Source of the DNA: Tatlockia sp.
Lineage (GTDB): Bacteria; Pseudomonadota; Gammaproteobacteria; Legionellales; Legionellaceae
Direction of reading: 5' to 3'
Assembly (NCBI GenBank): GCA_013697955.1
Contig: JACCVV010000012.1
Coordinates: forward strand, 1 to 64,000
DNA length: 64,000 nt
The notes beneath the pieces are model-generated. The model saw only the letters and a list, made by a program, of their open reading frames with translations. It ran no database searches and was not told the DNA's origin. How positions within the stretch are numbered: the stretch's first letter is position 1; each line of letters starts with the position of its first letter. Below, piece after piece: positions 18,306 to 27,510 of the stretch. A program made the position numbers and the translations under genes.

Positions 18306-19040
18306 ATGCCGAAATATATTCTTTATTTGAATTCAAATGGTGAACGTTTTTCTTGTGAAGTACTTAATGGGTTAAGTTTACAAGATAGGAACAGGTTATC
18401 TGAGTTGCACCCTGATTGTATCTTCAAAAATGAGCTAATGAAGCTTGAAAAAATGGGTAATATTTTTGTCTACGGCGTACCCTGTTTAGATCCAAAACGA
18501 ACCCCATCTATCTGTACTTATCAAGTTACTCCTCCTCAAAGCATAAAAGAGGCTTTATCCTGTAAAACTCGAAGCGATATAGAATCTTATATTGAGCAAT
18601 ATTTATTAAACTCTAGAGAAGATGAAGCGAGAAATTATTTTATTTATGAAAAAGATGCATCCCTAACCGAACTCGTTTTATATCATGCTCATTTCCGTGA
18701 AGAACTTGCGGTTTTTAAAAAGCATCATAATACAATTGGGGAAATGCACGCTGATACGCCAAAAGAGATGCTGAAATTTGTTAAAAATCGAAGCGCTTTT
18801 TTTCAGAAAAATTTCACTCATGGCAAGATTTATCAAAATACAGCCTGGTTAGATCCTTCCTGGCTAATAAATTGTCTAGGTTACTATTCAACCGCTTTTA
18901 AAAACAACTTAGCGTATACCTTTGTAGGGAACTATTTACTAGGTATGATCCCAACTCATTTTTGTGAGGATTTTAATAAAGGCCGTGAACAATCTGATAG
19001 CATTGATAATGTTGGAGATCGAGTTAATTTAGCTATTTAG
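18306..19040 (+). CDS. Orphan protein downstream of ndh
   Basis: A 244-residue protein that I do not recognise. It begins MPKYILYLNSNGERFSCEVL, lacks a signal peptide or membrane segment, and is rich in charged and aromatic residues, with a His-rich middle (YHAHFREELAVFKKHHN). ATG 18306 has AGGA eight bases upstream. The frame stays open further back, but that part lies mainly within ndh and does not look coded. It is convergent with the F-box gene; the 17-base gap has no terminator. Cotranscription with ndh is possible. Function unknown; a Legionella-specific protein is likely. Confidence 0.65.
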   Translation: MPKYILYLNSNGERFSCEVLNGLSLQDRNRLSELHPDCIFKNELMKLEKMGNIFVYGVPCLDPKRTPSICTYQVTPPQSIKEALSCKTRSDIESYIEQYLLNSREDEARNYFIYEKDASLTELVLYHAHFREELAVFKKHHNTIGEMHADTPKEMLKFVKNRSAFFQKNFTHGKIYQNTAWLDPSWLINCLGYYSTAFKNNLAYTFVGNYLLGMIPTHFCEDFNKGREQSDSIDNVGDRVNLAI

Positions 19041-19057
19041 TGACAAAAAAAAATTCA

Positions 19058-20647
19058 TCAAATTTTAATTTGCAAACCTTCTGTTCCAATCAGTTCAGGC
19101 TGCAAGATTTCTAAAATCTCATGATCATGTTTGTCTTCCACTACGCTTACCATTGCAGTAGTAGGTTGAATAGCATGATCAATGATTAGGAATTTTATGA
19201 AATTTGTAGTGAGCTCAGACGCCTCTTTAAAATTCTGATAACGACAACTAAAGGCAAAAGAAAGGGTTTGCAAAGAAGGCTCATAAACTCCCTTTTTAAT
19301 AAGATGGTAAATTATCAGTAAATTATCGGTAGTCTTAAAAAGGTTTTCGATAAGGTTATCGCATTTTTTGTATAAATAAGATGCAACTTGTAAGTTCATT
19401 ATTAAACTGCTTACTGACAAAATAGCTTCAGAGCTAATTTGATAATTATGCTTTTCAACCAGATAATTCAAGATATCAACTCGATTAGATTGAAGCGCAA
19501 AGATAATCAAATTTTCACTATTAGGTGTAAATTTGAACTCTTCTACAAGGTATTCAACAAAAGCCAAGTTGCCCAAATTTAAGGTAATCGCGAGATAGTC
19601 CTGACTATCTAAGACCAATCGAATTAAATCTTTAGTGCTAAACTTCTTCTTTTTAAATGCTTCAAGATCACCAAATTCTAAAATTTTATCCGCTGACAAA
19701 AAATCCTCCAGAACTGAGAACTTGGTTTGCAAATATTCGAACACTTCTCTATATCCGAAACAGTATGAACGATAAAACAGAGAGGTAATGGGGTCATTAA
19801 CAAAGGATTTTTGGGGAGTGTGCTTTAAACCTAAATCATTGAATATAAACTCAAGAACCTCCAAATTCGTCACAAAACCCAGAACTTTTACAGTAATTTT
19901 CTCGCTTGGATCGCAATAATTCTCATAGATAAACTTCACCATCTTGATGGATTCAGATTTAAAGGCAAGCATTAAAACATTTACAGGAATATCTTCCTCT
20001 TTCCAATTGAATTTCTCAAAAAGGAATATCAGATTTTCTACACTTCCGGACTCTACTGTCGCAGAAAAATAGTTTTTGTAATCTGTCTTCTGTGGCAAGG
20101 GTATTTTGCTAAGGATTAAGGTTATTACCTTTAGGTTAGCAGAAAGTATTCTTAAACGAAGATGGTTTGAATTGAGAGAACAGCCTTTTCTATCAACCAG
20201 AAATTTCACCAAATCCAAATTTCCGATCGTACAGGCATCAATTAAAGTAACGGATAATAAAAATTGATCGCAACTAGCAAAATAATTTTCAAACCAAGCT
20301 GAATTGTCATCTATCAAATGAAGAAAGTTGCAATCAACTCCATCTTGAGCACAATATAAACGATATAAGCGATCGAGAGCTGAGCCTTTTCCCCTTTTGT
20401 TATAAAGTTTAAATAGTCTTTGATACACAAGATTAGGCGATTTTAGCGAAGCAGCTACATTTGACGGAATAGAAAAATCTTTTATAAGTCTGATTTTAAT
20501 TGATTCAGAAGAAACGCGGTTCCAATCCTTATTGACCAAAGTCGTTTTAGCTAATTGACTGATTGATACCTTAGAAAGAATATTTATTAAAACATCATCC
20601 AAAAGAAAAAATTTGTACTCAGTTATTACATCCAATTTTGCTTTCAT
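19058..20647 (-). CDS. F-box and ankyrin-like repeat protein, candidate effector
   Basis: A 529-residue protein. Residues 14-48 (FLLDDVLINILSKVSISQLA then TTLVNKDWNRVSSE) fit a eukaryotic F-box: the LxDDVLxxIL start, a middle SxxxLAK and VxxxW. F-box proteins recruit SKP1-cullin ubiquitin ligases, and Legionella effectors such as AnkB use this in host cells. The rest is a series of degenerate ankyrin-like helix pairs (for example LIDACTIGNLDLVKFLVDRK and NLGNLAFVEYLVEEFKF), a likely substrate-binding solenoid. The C-terminus is Glu-rich (EDKHDHEILEILQPELIGTE), as in many Dot/Icm signals. A PmrA-like box lies upstream. Translocation is inferred; the F-box reading is fairly strong. Confidence 0.75.
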   Translation of the reverse strand: MKAKLDVITEYKFFLLDDVLINILSKVSISQLAKTTLVNKDWNRVSSESIKIRLIKDFSIPSNVAASLKSPNLVYQRLFKLYNKRGKGSALDRLYRLYCAQDGVDCNFLHLIDDNSAWFENYFASCDQFLLSVTLIDACTIGNLDLVKFLVDRKGCSLNSNHLRLRILSANLKVITLILSKIPLPQKTDYKNYFSATVESGSVENLIFLFEKFNWKEEDIPVNVLMLAFKSESIKMVKFIYENYCDPSEKITVKVLGFVTNLEVLEFIFNDLGLKHTPQKSFVNDPITSLFYRSYCFGYREVFEYLQTKFSVLEDFLSADKILEFGDLEAFKKKKFSTKDLIRLVLDSQDYLAITLNLGNLAFVEYLVEEFKFTPNSENLIIFALQSNRVDILNYLVEKHNYQISSEAILSVSSLIMNLQVASYLYKKCDNLIENLFKTTDNLLIIYHLIKKGVYEPSLQTLSFAFSCRYQNFKEASELTTNFIKFLIIDHAIQPTTAMVSVVEDKHDHEILEILQPELIGTEGLQIKI

Positions 20648-20721
20648 AGAGGGTTACTCAATAAGAAAGGACATTATTTTTACAGGTCGAACATAAATTA
20701 TCTTTATTTACCTTGTTTTTT

Positions 20722-20738
20722 CTTAAATTTTTCTTAAC
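20722..20738 (-). promoter_or_regulatory. Candidate PmrA box before the F-box/ankyrin gene
   Basis: On the minus strand GTTAAG-AAAAA-TTTAAG: hexamers five bases apart, with only the first base of the first hexamer off YTTAAK. A GATAAT (20702-20697) follows 19 bases later and could be the -10, about 50 bases before the ATG. The site overlaps the stop codon of the GH16 gene. Low sequence complexity in this AT-rich stretch weakens the call. Confidence 0.45.
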
Positions 20739-21615
20739 GGTAATAAACACGAACATAATCAATTAGCATAGGTTTTCCAGATCTGGTTTCATGGTTTGGC
20801 ATGCCTCCCCATCCACCAATTGCAACATTTAAAATCATAAAAAAACCATGATTGGTTGCATCGTTCCAAGTTTTAGCGTCCACTTTATTTGCAGATAGGC
20901 TTAAATAGTTGACGTTATCGACATAAAATCGAATTTGCTGTGGAGTTAGTGATCTATCCAATTCCATTCGAAACTTATGGAAGCCTTTTTGCAGACTGGG
21001 CGCAAAGCCAAGCATGGTTCCGCCTAAACCTGTGGATTCAAAACAAGGTCCATCTTCGAGAGTTCCACAATGAAAAGTCCCATGAACGATATTTTGACCC
21101 TTAACATTTTCTAAAATATCGATTTCCCCCGTTTCAGGAGTATTTCTATAATTACCGCGATAGGCATCACCCATCATCCAAAATAAAGGCCAATAGCCCT
21201 TTCCCTCGTGCGGTCCCACATCAGGTAATTGAATTGAAGCTTCTACAGCCATCACACCATAAGCTCCAGGCTGAAAATCGGTACGTTTGGTTTCTATACG
21301 GCCAGAAGTCCAGGTATCGCCACTTTTTATCGGTTTAATTGCTAAATGACCTCTACCATCATGATAAACATTTGCTGTGCTTTTTGTGTTTATTTCTATT
21401 TCGCCTGTTCCCCAATTGGGCGGGCAATCTGGACAATAACTTGTCCCGAGATCATAAATCCATTTGGTCTCATCAACACTTGTACCTTTAGCTTTATTGA
21501 ATTCGTCGCTCCAGATTAAGGTCCAGTTCTTTTGAGCATGAACCATTGGACTCATAGCTGTAAAAATAATAATTAACTTTAATAGCTGAATACTAAATAA
21601 TGGTTTGAATTTCAT
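20734..21615 (-). CDS. Secreted glycoside hydrolase family 16 (beta-glucanase type)
   Basis: A 293-residue exported enzyme. Residues 1-27 are a signal peptide ending MVHAQ. The GH16 catalytic motif GEIDILENVKG (E-x-D-x-x-E) lies near residue 150, preceded by WPLFWMMG and followed by HGTFHCG. The N-terminal WSDEFN and the C-terminal MILNVAIGGWGG are also family hallmarks. GH16 members cleave beta-1,3 or beta-1,3/1,4-glucans such as laminarin or lichenan. Substrates could be glucans of algae, fungi or amoeba walls. ATG 21615 is chosen because the signal peptide starts there. The F-box gene follows on the same strand. Confidence 0.92.
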   Translation of the reverse strand: MKFKPLFSIQLLKLIIIFTAMSPMVHAQKNWTLIWSDEFNKAKGTSVDETKWIYDLGTSYCPDCPPNWGTGEIEINTKSTANVYHDGRGHLAIKPIKSGDTWTSGRIETKRTDFQPGAYGVMAVEASIQLPDVGPHEGKGYWPLFWMMGDAYRGNYRNTPETGEIDILENVKGQNIVHGTFHCGTLEDGPCFESTGLGGTMLGFAPSLQKGFHKFRMELDRSLTPQQIRFYVDNVNYLSLSANKVDAKTWNDATNHGFFMILNVAIGGWGGMPNHETRSGKPMLIDYVRVYYR

Positions 21616-21713
21616 TAGCTTTTCACTATGGAATAGATTGAGAAAGTATAACAGAAGCATTTTATGAAAGGTTCGAAGCTCAAGGAACCGAATTTAAAAC
21701 TAAAATTTTATAA

Positions 21714-21738
21714 ATGCCCCGCTGAATTAGCGGGGCAT
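21714..21738 (-). terminator. Rho-independent terminator
   Basis: A perfect 10-base stem ATGCCCCGCT / AGCGGGGCAT with a 5-base loop; on the minus strand it is followed by TTTATAAAATTTTAG. It closes the small secreted protein gene that ends at 21747. Confidence 0.88.
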
Positions 21739-21746
21739 ACAATCGA

Positions 21747-22034
21747 TTATTCTGGGTAACAGTATACGCTAACTCCGCTAGCAGTCTTTGGTTTTAGTTC
21801 AACCGCATTCACACCAGTTACTTCTCTTTTTTCTTTAAAGCAACGATATCCCGAATAGGAATAATAGTAATTACCTTCAGGAACAGCTGTTTCTTCGACA
21901 GTGTAAACATTGGTAGTTGGATCAACGACGATAGGGACGCTTTTCCAGGTTTTTGTCTCAGTTACGATGACATTGTCAGCAAGAACAGTTGAACTAAATA
22001 AAGCAAGGGATGCTAATAACAGAACTTTTTTCAT
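21747..22034 (-). CDS. Small secreted protein of unknown function
   Basis: A 95-residue protein with a clear signal peptide (MKKVLLLASLALFSSTVLA, cut before DNV). The mature part of about 76 residues is beta-rich with two cysteines (YRCFKEK and VYCYPE), which could form a disulfide in the periplasm, and it has a repeated Tyr stretch. I know no family for it. ATG has GGAG nine bases upstream. It is a single-gene unit with its own strong terminator. Confidence 0.8.
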   Translation of the reverse strand: MKKVLLLASLALFSSTVLADNVIVTETKTWKSVPIVVDPTTNVYTVEETAVPEGNYYYSYSGYRCFKEKREVTGVNAVELKPKTASGVSVYCYPE

Positions 22035-22202
22035 ATTTTTTTCTCCATGAAATTAATCTTATAAAAGTAAAAATTAACACTTTTCCATCATAGCTCTATA
22101 AATTTATTAAGTAAATTTAAAAAAACTATAACTGGTAGGCAATAACTCTTCACTTTTAAAAAAATAGGCTCCGACAAAATCTCTGTGATGTGCCGAGGAA
22201 AA

Positions 22203-22961
22203 TTAGTAAAGAATCTGATCCGCTTCGCTAAGCAAATTTCGTGCAGCAATTAAATCTTCCCAAGTATTAATATCTTGTAAAGGTTTTTTGCAAGCCTCTT
22301 CAACAGCAATTTTATAGCCTGCCCAAAGAACTCTTAACTGCTCCAAGGCTTCGGATACTTCAAGTTCACAGGCTGCTAAATTTACATAATCCCTAACAAA
22401 GGATGCACGATAAGCATATAAGCCTATATGACGGAATACATTCGAAATCTTTTCAGGATTATCACGATTTGCAGGTATTGGGCTTCTTGAAAAATAAAGG
22501 GCATTGTTGAAACGATCGCGTACTAATTTCACTACACTAGGGTTATGTAATTGCTCAACATTTTCAATCGGCCAACATAGTGTAGCCATTGGATTTTGAG
22601 AGGCATAAAGGGTAGCTGCTACTTGCAATATTAATTCAGGCGCAATCAGAGGCTCGTCGGCTTGAACATTGACAATGATATCCTCTGCTGCAAAGTCCTC
22701 TTTGGATAATACTTCGGCTATTCGATCAGTTCCTGTTAAATGATGAGGTGAGGTCATTCTCACTTTTGCGCCAAAAGTTTTAGCGTGATTAGCAATTTCA
22801 AGATTATCTGTGGCAATAATTATTGATTTAGGTTTGGCTTTAAGCACTTGCCTGTAAGCTCGTTCAATAACTGTAGCTCCGCCAAGTTCGAGCAGTAATT
22901 TTCCGGGAAGTCTTGTCGAATCGTAGCGTGCAGGAATAATGACATGAAAATCTAAACTCAT
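22203..22961 (-). CDS. kdsB: 3-deoxy-manno-octulosonate cytidylyltransferase
   Basis: Activates Kdo with CTP to CMP-Kdo for lipopolysaccharide inner core synthesis, in the cytoplasm. Residues 8-22 ([16 protein letters not shown]) are the nucleotide-binding motif. [17 protein letters not shown] and [10 protein letters not shown] are family signatures. 252 residues is the usual length. The start overlaps the stop of the small trm112-like gene by four bases (ATGA). The same pair, a small zinc protein followed by kdsB, is found in E. coli (ycaR-kdsB). Confidence 0.95.
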   Translation of the reverse strand: MSLDFHVIIPARYDSTRLPGKLLLELGGATVIERAYRQVLKAKPKSIIIATDNLEIANHAKTFGAKVRMTSPHHLTGTDRIAEVLSKEDFAAEDIIVNVQADEPLIAPELILQVAATLYASQNPMATLCWPIENVEQLHNPSVVKLVRDRFNNALYFSRSPIPANRDNPEKISNVFRHIGLYAYRASFVRDYVNLAACELEVSEALEQLRVLWAGYKIAVEEACKKPLQDINTWEDLIAARNLLSEADQILY

Positions 22962-23137
22962 AACTTTTCCTTTTCATCAAGCGGGATTAACCGAGCCTCC
23001 TGCTCAAGCATCACAGGTATTGATTCTCTAATCGGATAGGCTAACCGATCAAAGCGGCAAATTAATTCATTATCTTTCATCAATAATTTCCCCTTACAAA
23101 GCGGGCAAACCAAGATTTCGAGCAAACGTTTATCCAC
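22958..23137 (-). CDS. Trm112 family small protein (YcaR-like)
   Basis: A 59-residue protein starting at GTG 23137: [20 protein letters not shown], then a strand with [21 protein letters not shown] and an acidic-basic tail. It keeps three cysteines (CPLC and a later C27) and the YPIxxxIPVML block of the Trm112/UPF0434 family; Trm112 proteins are small partners of methyltransferases. The GTG lies inside the last codons of tsaB (8-base overlap) with AAGGAG six bases upstream, and its stop overlaps the kdsB start. So tsaB, this gene and kdsB are translationally coupled. Confidence 0.88.
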   Translation of the reverse strand: MDKRLLEILVCPLCKGKLLMKDNELICRFDRLAYPIRESIPVMLEQEARLIPLDEKEKL

Positions 23138-23804
23138 GCGGTTCTCCTTGTGTTATTTGATTGCGAATGTAAACGGGTAAGGCATCAGCGGCAGAAATTT
23201 TTTCTATTGCACCAGCTAAAACCATTCGTATCATTGCCTCTGCTTTTGGATAAATTACTAAATGGTTGCTGATTTTTGCCAAGAGGTCTTTTGAAAAATG
23301 CGCTAAATAGGTTTCATATCCAACGCCGGCTAAAATAAAAGGACCCTGGTTCAGGTCAAGATGAATATCGCCTGGCGCTGAAACCTGCTCTATAACCTCA
23401 TTTGATGTTCCATATAAACAGCCCCAATAGAGTTGGTTCATGCGCGCATCAAGCAGGGCTATTAGATTAGTATTTTGAAAGTCATTCTGTGTGAACATGG
23501 CTTCGTTGGCGATAGCGGCAAGACTTGAAACTGGATATAAAGGAAGGTCATTAGCATAAGCTAAGCCTTTTGCTATTGAGCAAGCGATTCTTAATCCGGT
23601 AAACGAGCCTGGTCCTTGCCCAAAAACAATGGCATCTAATTGACCCAAACCTGTCTGGGCCTCTGCTATTAATTCCTCAATCATCGGCAAAAGTACACGC
23701 GCATGACTACGCTGTGCACCCTGCTCTTTTCTAAGTATTTCACCATTTATGCTAAGTGCAATAGAGGCAAGTTCGGTGGATGTATCAATCGCAAGAAGGT
23801 TCAT
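23130..23804 (-). CDS. tsaB: tRNA threonylcarbamoyladenosine biosynthesis protein TsaB
   Basis: A 224-residue partner of TsaD and TsaE in making t6A37 of tRNAs that read ANN codons. [14 protein letters not shown] at the N-terminus, the [16 protein letters not shown] helix and [23 protein letters not shown] are family signatures of TsaB (YeaZ). The start overlaps the end of the dinG-like gene by 20 bases and its own stop overlaps the trm112-like GTG start. Confidence 0.94.
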   Translation of the reverse strand: MNLLAIDTSTELASIALSINGEILRKEQGAQRSHARVLLPMIEELIAEAQTGLGQLDAIVFGQGPGSFTGLRIACSIAKGLAYANDLPLYPVSSLAAIANEAMFTQNDFQNTNLIALLDARMNQLYWGCLYGTSNEVIEQVSAPGDIHLDLNQGPFILAGVGYETYLAHFSKDLLAKISNHLVIYPKAEAMIRMVLAGAIEKISAADALPVYIRNQITQGEPRG

Positions 23805-25740
23805 TTTCTAAAGCCAGTTTTTCTATAAAAGTTAAAACCCTTTGCTCATCACGAGTTTTGGGTAGGGGCGGCAAACTTGCAAAGATGTGACCACCATAAT
23901 CACGGCCCGTTAACCGTGGATCGGCAATCATCAGCACACCTTTATCGGTTTCATCTCGAATCAGGCGACCGACGCCCTGCTTAAGAGCTAATACTGCATT
24001 GGGAAGCGATAGTTCGTCAAAACCAGAAAGTCCACGTGATTTTAGGTAAGCCATTTTGCCTCGTACAACCGGATCAGCGGGATTTGCAAACGGGAGTTTA
24101 TCGATAATAACGCAGGATAAGGCTTCGCCTTTAACATCAACACCTTCCCAAAAAGTAGCAGTCCCTAATAAAACCGCATTTCCAAGCTGACGGAATCGCG
24201 CCAGTAAAATAGGTTTTGCTTCTTCACCTTGAATAAGCAGCGGGTAGTTTAAAGTATTGGCCAGCAGTTGAGCAACTAATTTTAAAGCTCGGTGAGAGGT
24301 GAACAGAAAAAAGCAGCGACCGCCACAAGCTTTAATTAGGGGCAAGGCTTTTTCAAGCAATAAATGGTAGTAATTAAGATCTTTGGGATCAGGTAATCCG
24401 CGCGGCAAATAAAGCATGGCCTGCTGCTGATAATCAAATGGACTCGGCAAAGACAAAGTCTTAGCCCCGGTTAAGCCTAAAGGTTTTATAAAACAGTCAA
24501 AGGATGAAGACATTGTCAAGGTAGCCGAAGTGAACACATAAGCAGCCTGCTTTCGGCTGAGCAAATTTGAAAAGGAATCAGCAATTTCAAAAGGGGTTGC
24601 ATGAAAAATAAGACTGTGTTTAAAGCGTTCGAGCCAACGAATTTGGGCTTTATTATTTTGCTCAAAAAGAGCTATCAATTTTTTTAATTCTTCAAGCCGA
24701 TTTTGGCAGCGGCTAAGGCCAGGACTAAGTTCAATGCCTGCGTTTTCCAAACAATTAAGCAAGTCTTCCGTAAGGGATAAAAGCGCTTTCCAGCCCTGAG
24801 TGAAGGGTTTAATTCGTTGCGCATCTTCCCAGGCAATGCGCTCTTCTTTTGTTGGAAAGGCTAATAATAATTCGTCAATAACCTTATCGGTTTGCAAGCT
24901 TAATTGTTTTAAAGGCTGATTAGCTAAATCCAAAACAGGCCATTCTCTTAATAGATCATCTACCAAATCGCGAATCTGACGGGTACTAATACGTTGGCCG
25001 TTGAAATTGGCTGCGATTTCGGCTAATTGATGGGCTTCATCGAAGATAACTACATCGAAAACAGGTAAGAGTTCACCAAAACCTTCTTCCTTTAGACGTG
25101 AGTCGGCAAAAAATAAATGATGATTAATCACAACCACTTCAGCTTCCAGCGCTCGCCGACGCGCTTTGACTAAAAAACAGTTTTGGTACTGCGCACATTC
25201 TCCACCTAGGCAATTATCAACCGTAGAAGTTACATAGGGCCAAACTTGAGAATCTTCACTAATTTCTGGTAATTCTCCACGTTCGCCTTCGCTAAGTTGA
25301 GGTAATTTTTCGCGTATATGCAAGATTTCATGAGCACAGTGTGGGCTTACAAATCGCCCTTCCTCCGCATGCAAATCAACACGATAACGGCAAAGATAAT
25401 TCGAACGGCCCTTAAGATTTTGGACACGAACAGATAAGCCAAGGGCCTTTACCAGCATGGGCAAATCTTTTTGGACTAATTGATCTTGTAAAGTTTTTGT
25501 AGCGGTTGAAATAAGGGCTTTTTTTCCATTTAAAAGGCAGGGCAGTAAATAAGCGAAGGTTTTTCCGGTTCCTGTACCTGCTTCTGCAACAAGAATAGAT
25601 TTTTCAACAATTGCTTGCGCTATTTGGCTTGATAATTCAATTTGCGCCTCCCGAGCTACAAACCCAGGGATTGCCCTAGTTAACCGCCCTTGGCTGCCTA
25701 ATGCCCGTTGACAATGCAATATTGCATCATCAACGGACAT
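23785..25740 (-). CDS. DinG/YoaA-type Fe-S DNA helicase
   Basis: A 651-residue superfamily 2 helicase of the XPD/DinG group, 5' to 3', involved in repair of replication blocks. Walker A is AEAGTGTGKT near residue 55 and Walker B is FDEAHQ. Four cysteines between them (LCRYRVD, PHCAHE, NCLGGECAQYQNC region) fit the Fe-S domain. Late motifs are TSATLT, LGTATFWEGVDVKG and QGVGRLIRD. The length suits YoaA/DinG. ATG 25740 follows GGAG; the five codons before it belong to the fdxA end. It lies two bases after fdxA and overlaps tsaB. Confidence 0.92.
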   Translation of the reverse strand: MSVDDAILHCQRALGSQGRLTRAIPGFVAREAQIELSSQIAQAIVEKSILVAEAGTGTGKTFAYLLPCLLNGKKALISTATKTLQDQLVQKDLPMLVKALGLSVRVQNLKGRSNYLCRYRVDLHAEEGRFVSPHCAHEILHIREKLPQLSEGERGELPEISEDSQVWPYVTSTVDNCLGGECAQYQNCFLVKARRRALEAEVVVINHHLFFADSRLKEEGFGELLPVFDVVIFDEAHQLAEIAANFNGQRISTRQIRDLVDDLLREWPVLDLANQPLKQLSLQTDKVIDELLLAFPTKEERIAWEDAQRIKPFTQGWKALLSLTEDLLNCLENAGIELSPGLSRCQNRLEELKKLIALFEQNNKAQIRWLERFKHSLIFHATPFEIADSFSNLLSRKQAAYVFTSATLTMSSSFDCFIKPLGLTGAKTLSLPSPFDYQQQAMLYLPRGLPDPKDLNYYHLLLEKALPLIKACGGRCFFLFTSHRALKLVAQLLANTLNYPLLIQGEEAKPILLARFRQLGNAVLLGTATFWEGVDVKGEALSCVIIDKLPFANPADPVVRGKMAYLKSRGLSGFDELSLPNAVLALKQGVGRLIRDETDKGVLMIADPRLTGRDYGGHIFASLPPLPKTRDEQRVLTFIEKLALENEPSCD

Positions 25741-25742
25741 GG

Positions 25743-26078
25743 TTAACTCTCCCAATCTTTTTGAAGATATTGATACTTCTCTTTAACATTTTCCCACTCT
25801 TTTGCATCCTCTGGGGCATCCTTCATAGCGGTAATATTGGGCCATACTTTGGAGAGATCAGCATTGATTTCTTGAAAATGTTTTTGATCAGCGGTTAAAT
25901 CATCTTCAGATACGATGGCCTGCACAGGGCATTCAGGTTCACAGAGTGCACAATCAATGCATTCATCGGGATTAATTACCAGGAAGTTGGGGCCTTCATA
26001 AAAACAATCAACCGGACAAACTTCAACACAATCTGTGTATTTGCATTTGATACAACTTTCGGTGATAACAAAGGTCAT
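25743..26078 (-). CDS. fdxA: 7Fe-8S ferredoxin FdxA
   Basis: A 111-residue electron carrier. The first cluster-binding region [18 protein letters not shown] and the second [16 protein letters not shown] give the cysteine pattern of seven-iron ferredoxins such as Azotobacter FdI. The C-terminal 40 residues are acidic with WPNIT. ATG 26078 is used; a TTG two codons before is in frame but unneeded. It is the first gene of the run fdxA-dinG-tsaB-trm112-kdsB. Confidence 0.94.
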   Translation of the reverse strand: MTFVITESCIKCKYTDCVEVCPVDCFYEGPNFLVINPDECIDCALCEPECPVQAIVSEDDLTADQKHFQEINADLSKVWPNITAMKDAPEDAKEWENVKEKYQYLQKDWES

Positions 26079-26164
26079 CGGCAAGCTCTACGATTCATTA
26101 AAGGGTCAGTTATTAAATCATAATTAGGATTTAAATTCACTCCTGAAAAATAACGAATTCCGAG

Positions 26165-27454
26165 CTAAACTAAAAGAAATCGAAAATTTTTCTGAATTTC
26201 ATTTAAGCTGAATTTATTAAGAAAGAGTGAAAAACTCATCCATGCGCTTAAGGCTGCAAGATCGCGAAAAGGCGGCGGTAGATAGACAGGTGGCTCTAAA
26301 ATTCCTCTATCCCTTAATTCGCCCAGCAGAGGCAAATCATCAAGAACCATTTTACCTGTAAATAAAAGCGGAATCGAATCAATATGACGTTGGCTGATAG
26401 CAAAACGCATATAATTATAAATCAATAAAAAGCCTTTGGCGTAGGAAAGATCCTTGGTAAAAGGTCCGCCTTCCGGCGTGCTTCCTCTAAAGATGCGAAC
26501 AGCATGATTATAACTATCCTCTTCACTCAAACCACAATCGATGAAATAACGATAAATATCAAGGAAATTAGCGCCCTTTTCCACCTTGTCAAGTGCGATT
26601 ACACGGTTAGTTATTTTTCGGACTCGTCCTGGATAGGATGAAAATGTCACTATTTCCGTAATTACTGCCAGGCCTTCCTGAATTACTGAACTGGAAGGAG
26701 AACCTTTTGATAAGAAGAAACAATAAGGCTGCATGGCTCCATTTAAAGTTGTACCTAGATGAACCCAGCCTTCATGGACTTCAAGATAACGAAGGTCTCG
26801 ATCAGAAAACATCGCATTCTGGCTTAAACGAATATAATCTGCCCCAGCTGCGGCATCAGCTACCATGGAGTCACTGACCGATACCGTTATTTTTCCTGGA
26901 TGCGCTTCAAAAAAATGACTTAGCCGTTCCTGCAAAATTCCCTGTGCCTCTTTTGGCGTATAGCGTTTTAAATCAGCCTCTGATTGCAGTTGGACGTCAA
27001 GAGCGGTTAAAACATCAAAAAGTAGAGTGCCTAAATCGGATAAACGAGGGCCGCCAGGGTAAAAAGCATCATTAGGACTGCCATATAATTCAGTAGCCAG
27101 TTCCGAGAAAGCAGGAGTGCCCCGCACAGCTAACATTCGCACAGCTTGTGAGTATTCCTCGCATTGGCGTTTAATCAGACGTGTGATTGGCGTGTATTGT
27201 CCAAGTTGATTTTGAGCATCCCTTAAAATTAGACGAAATTCTTCTTGCTTCTCGTGCGCATTAAAGGGAAGAGGTCTATTTTGATAATAGGATTGGTCAA
27301 CCGGCGGTAAACACATTGCCTTATTAGAAAAAAAATCCTGTTTAATTGAATCATCCCATTTGATACTGTCTAAAATCCGTATATGGCTTTGGGCATCAAC
27401 AATACGTTTGGACAATTCCTGGATGATTACTAATTCATCTTTATCTGTTGACAT
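26165..27454 (-). CDS. DUF1704 QEGLA-motif metallopeptidase-like protein
   Basis: A 429-residue protein of the family named for flavohemoglobin expression modulation, DUF1704. The motif HEGWVH (227-232) has the HExxxH zinc-binding form, and QEGLAV (259-264) gives the third acidic ligand and the family name. The vertebrate relative MATCAP is a tubulin carboxypeptidase, which shows that this fold can be a peptidase; the bacterial substrate is not known. No signal peptide or membrane segment is seen. It stands 56 bases downstream of the BamC-like lipoprotein gene on the same strand. Confidence 0.88.
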   Translation of the reverse strand: MSTDKDELVIIQELSKRIVDAQSHIRILDSIKWDDSIKQDFFSNKAMCLPPVDQSYYQNRPLPFNAHEKQEEFRLILRDAQNQLGQYTPITRLIKRQCEEYSQAVRMLAVRGTPAFSELATELYGSPNDAFYPGGPRLSDLGTLLFDVLTALDVQLQSEADLKRYTPKEAQGILQERLSHFFEAHPGKITVSVSDSMVADAAAGADYIRLSQNAMFSDRDLRYLEVHEGWVHLGTTLNGAMQPYCFFLSKGSPSSSVIQEGLAVITEIVTFSSYPGRVRKITNRVIALDKVEKGANFLDIYRYFIDCGLSEEDSYNHAVRIFRGSTPEGGPFTKDLSYAKGFLLIYNYMRFAISQRHIDSIPLLFTGKMVLDDLPLLGELRDRGILEPPVYLPPPFRDLAALSAWMSFSLFLNKFSLNEIQKNFRFLLV

Positions 27455-27510
27455 ATTTCACCGATCTGTCTTTCTTCCCTTTTCACTCAGTAGCGAATGG
27501 GTTCCCAAGG

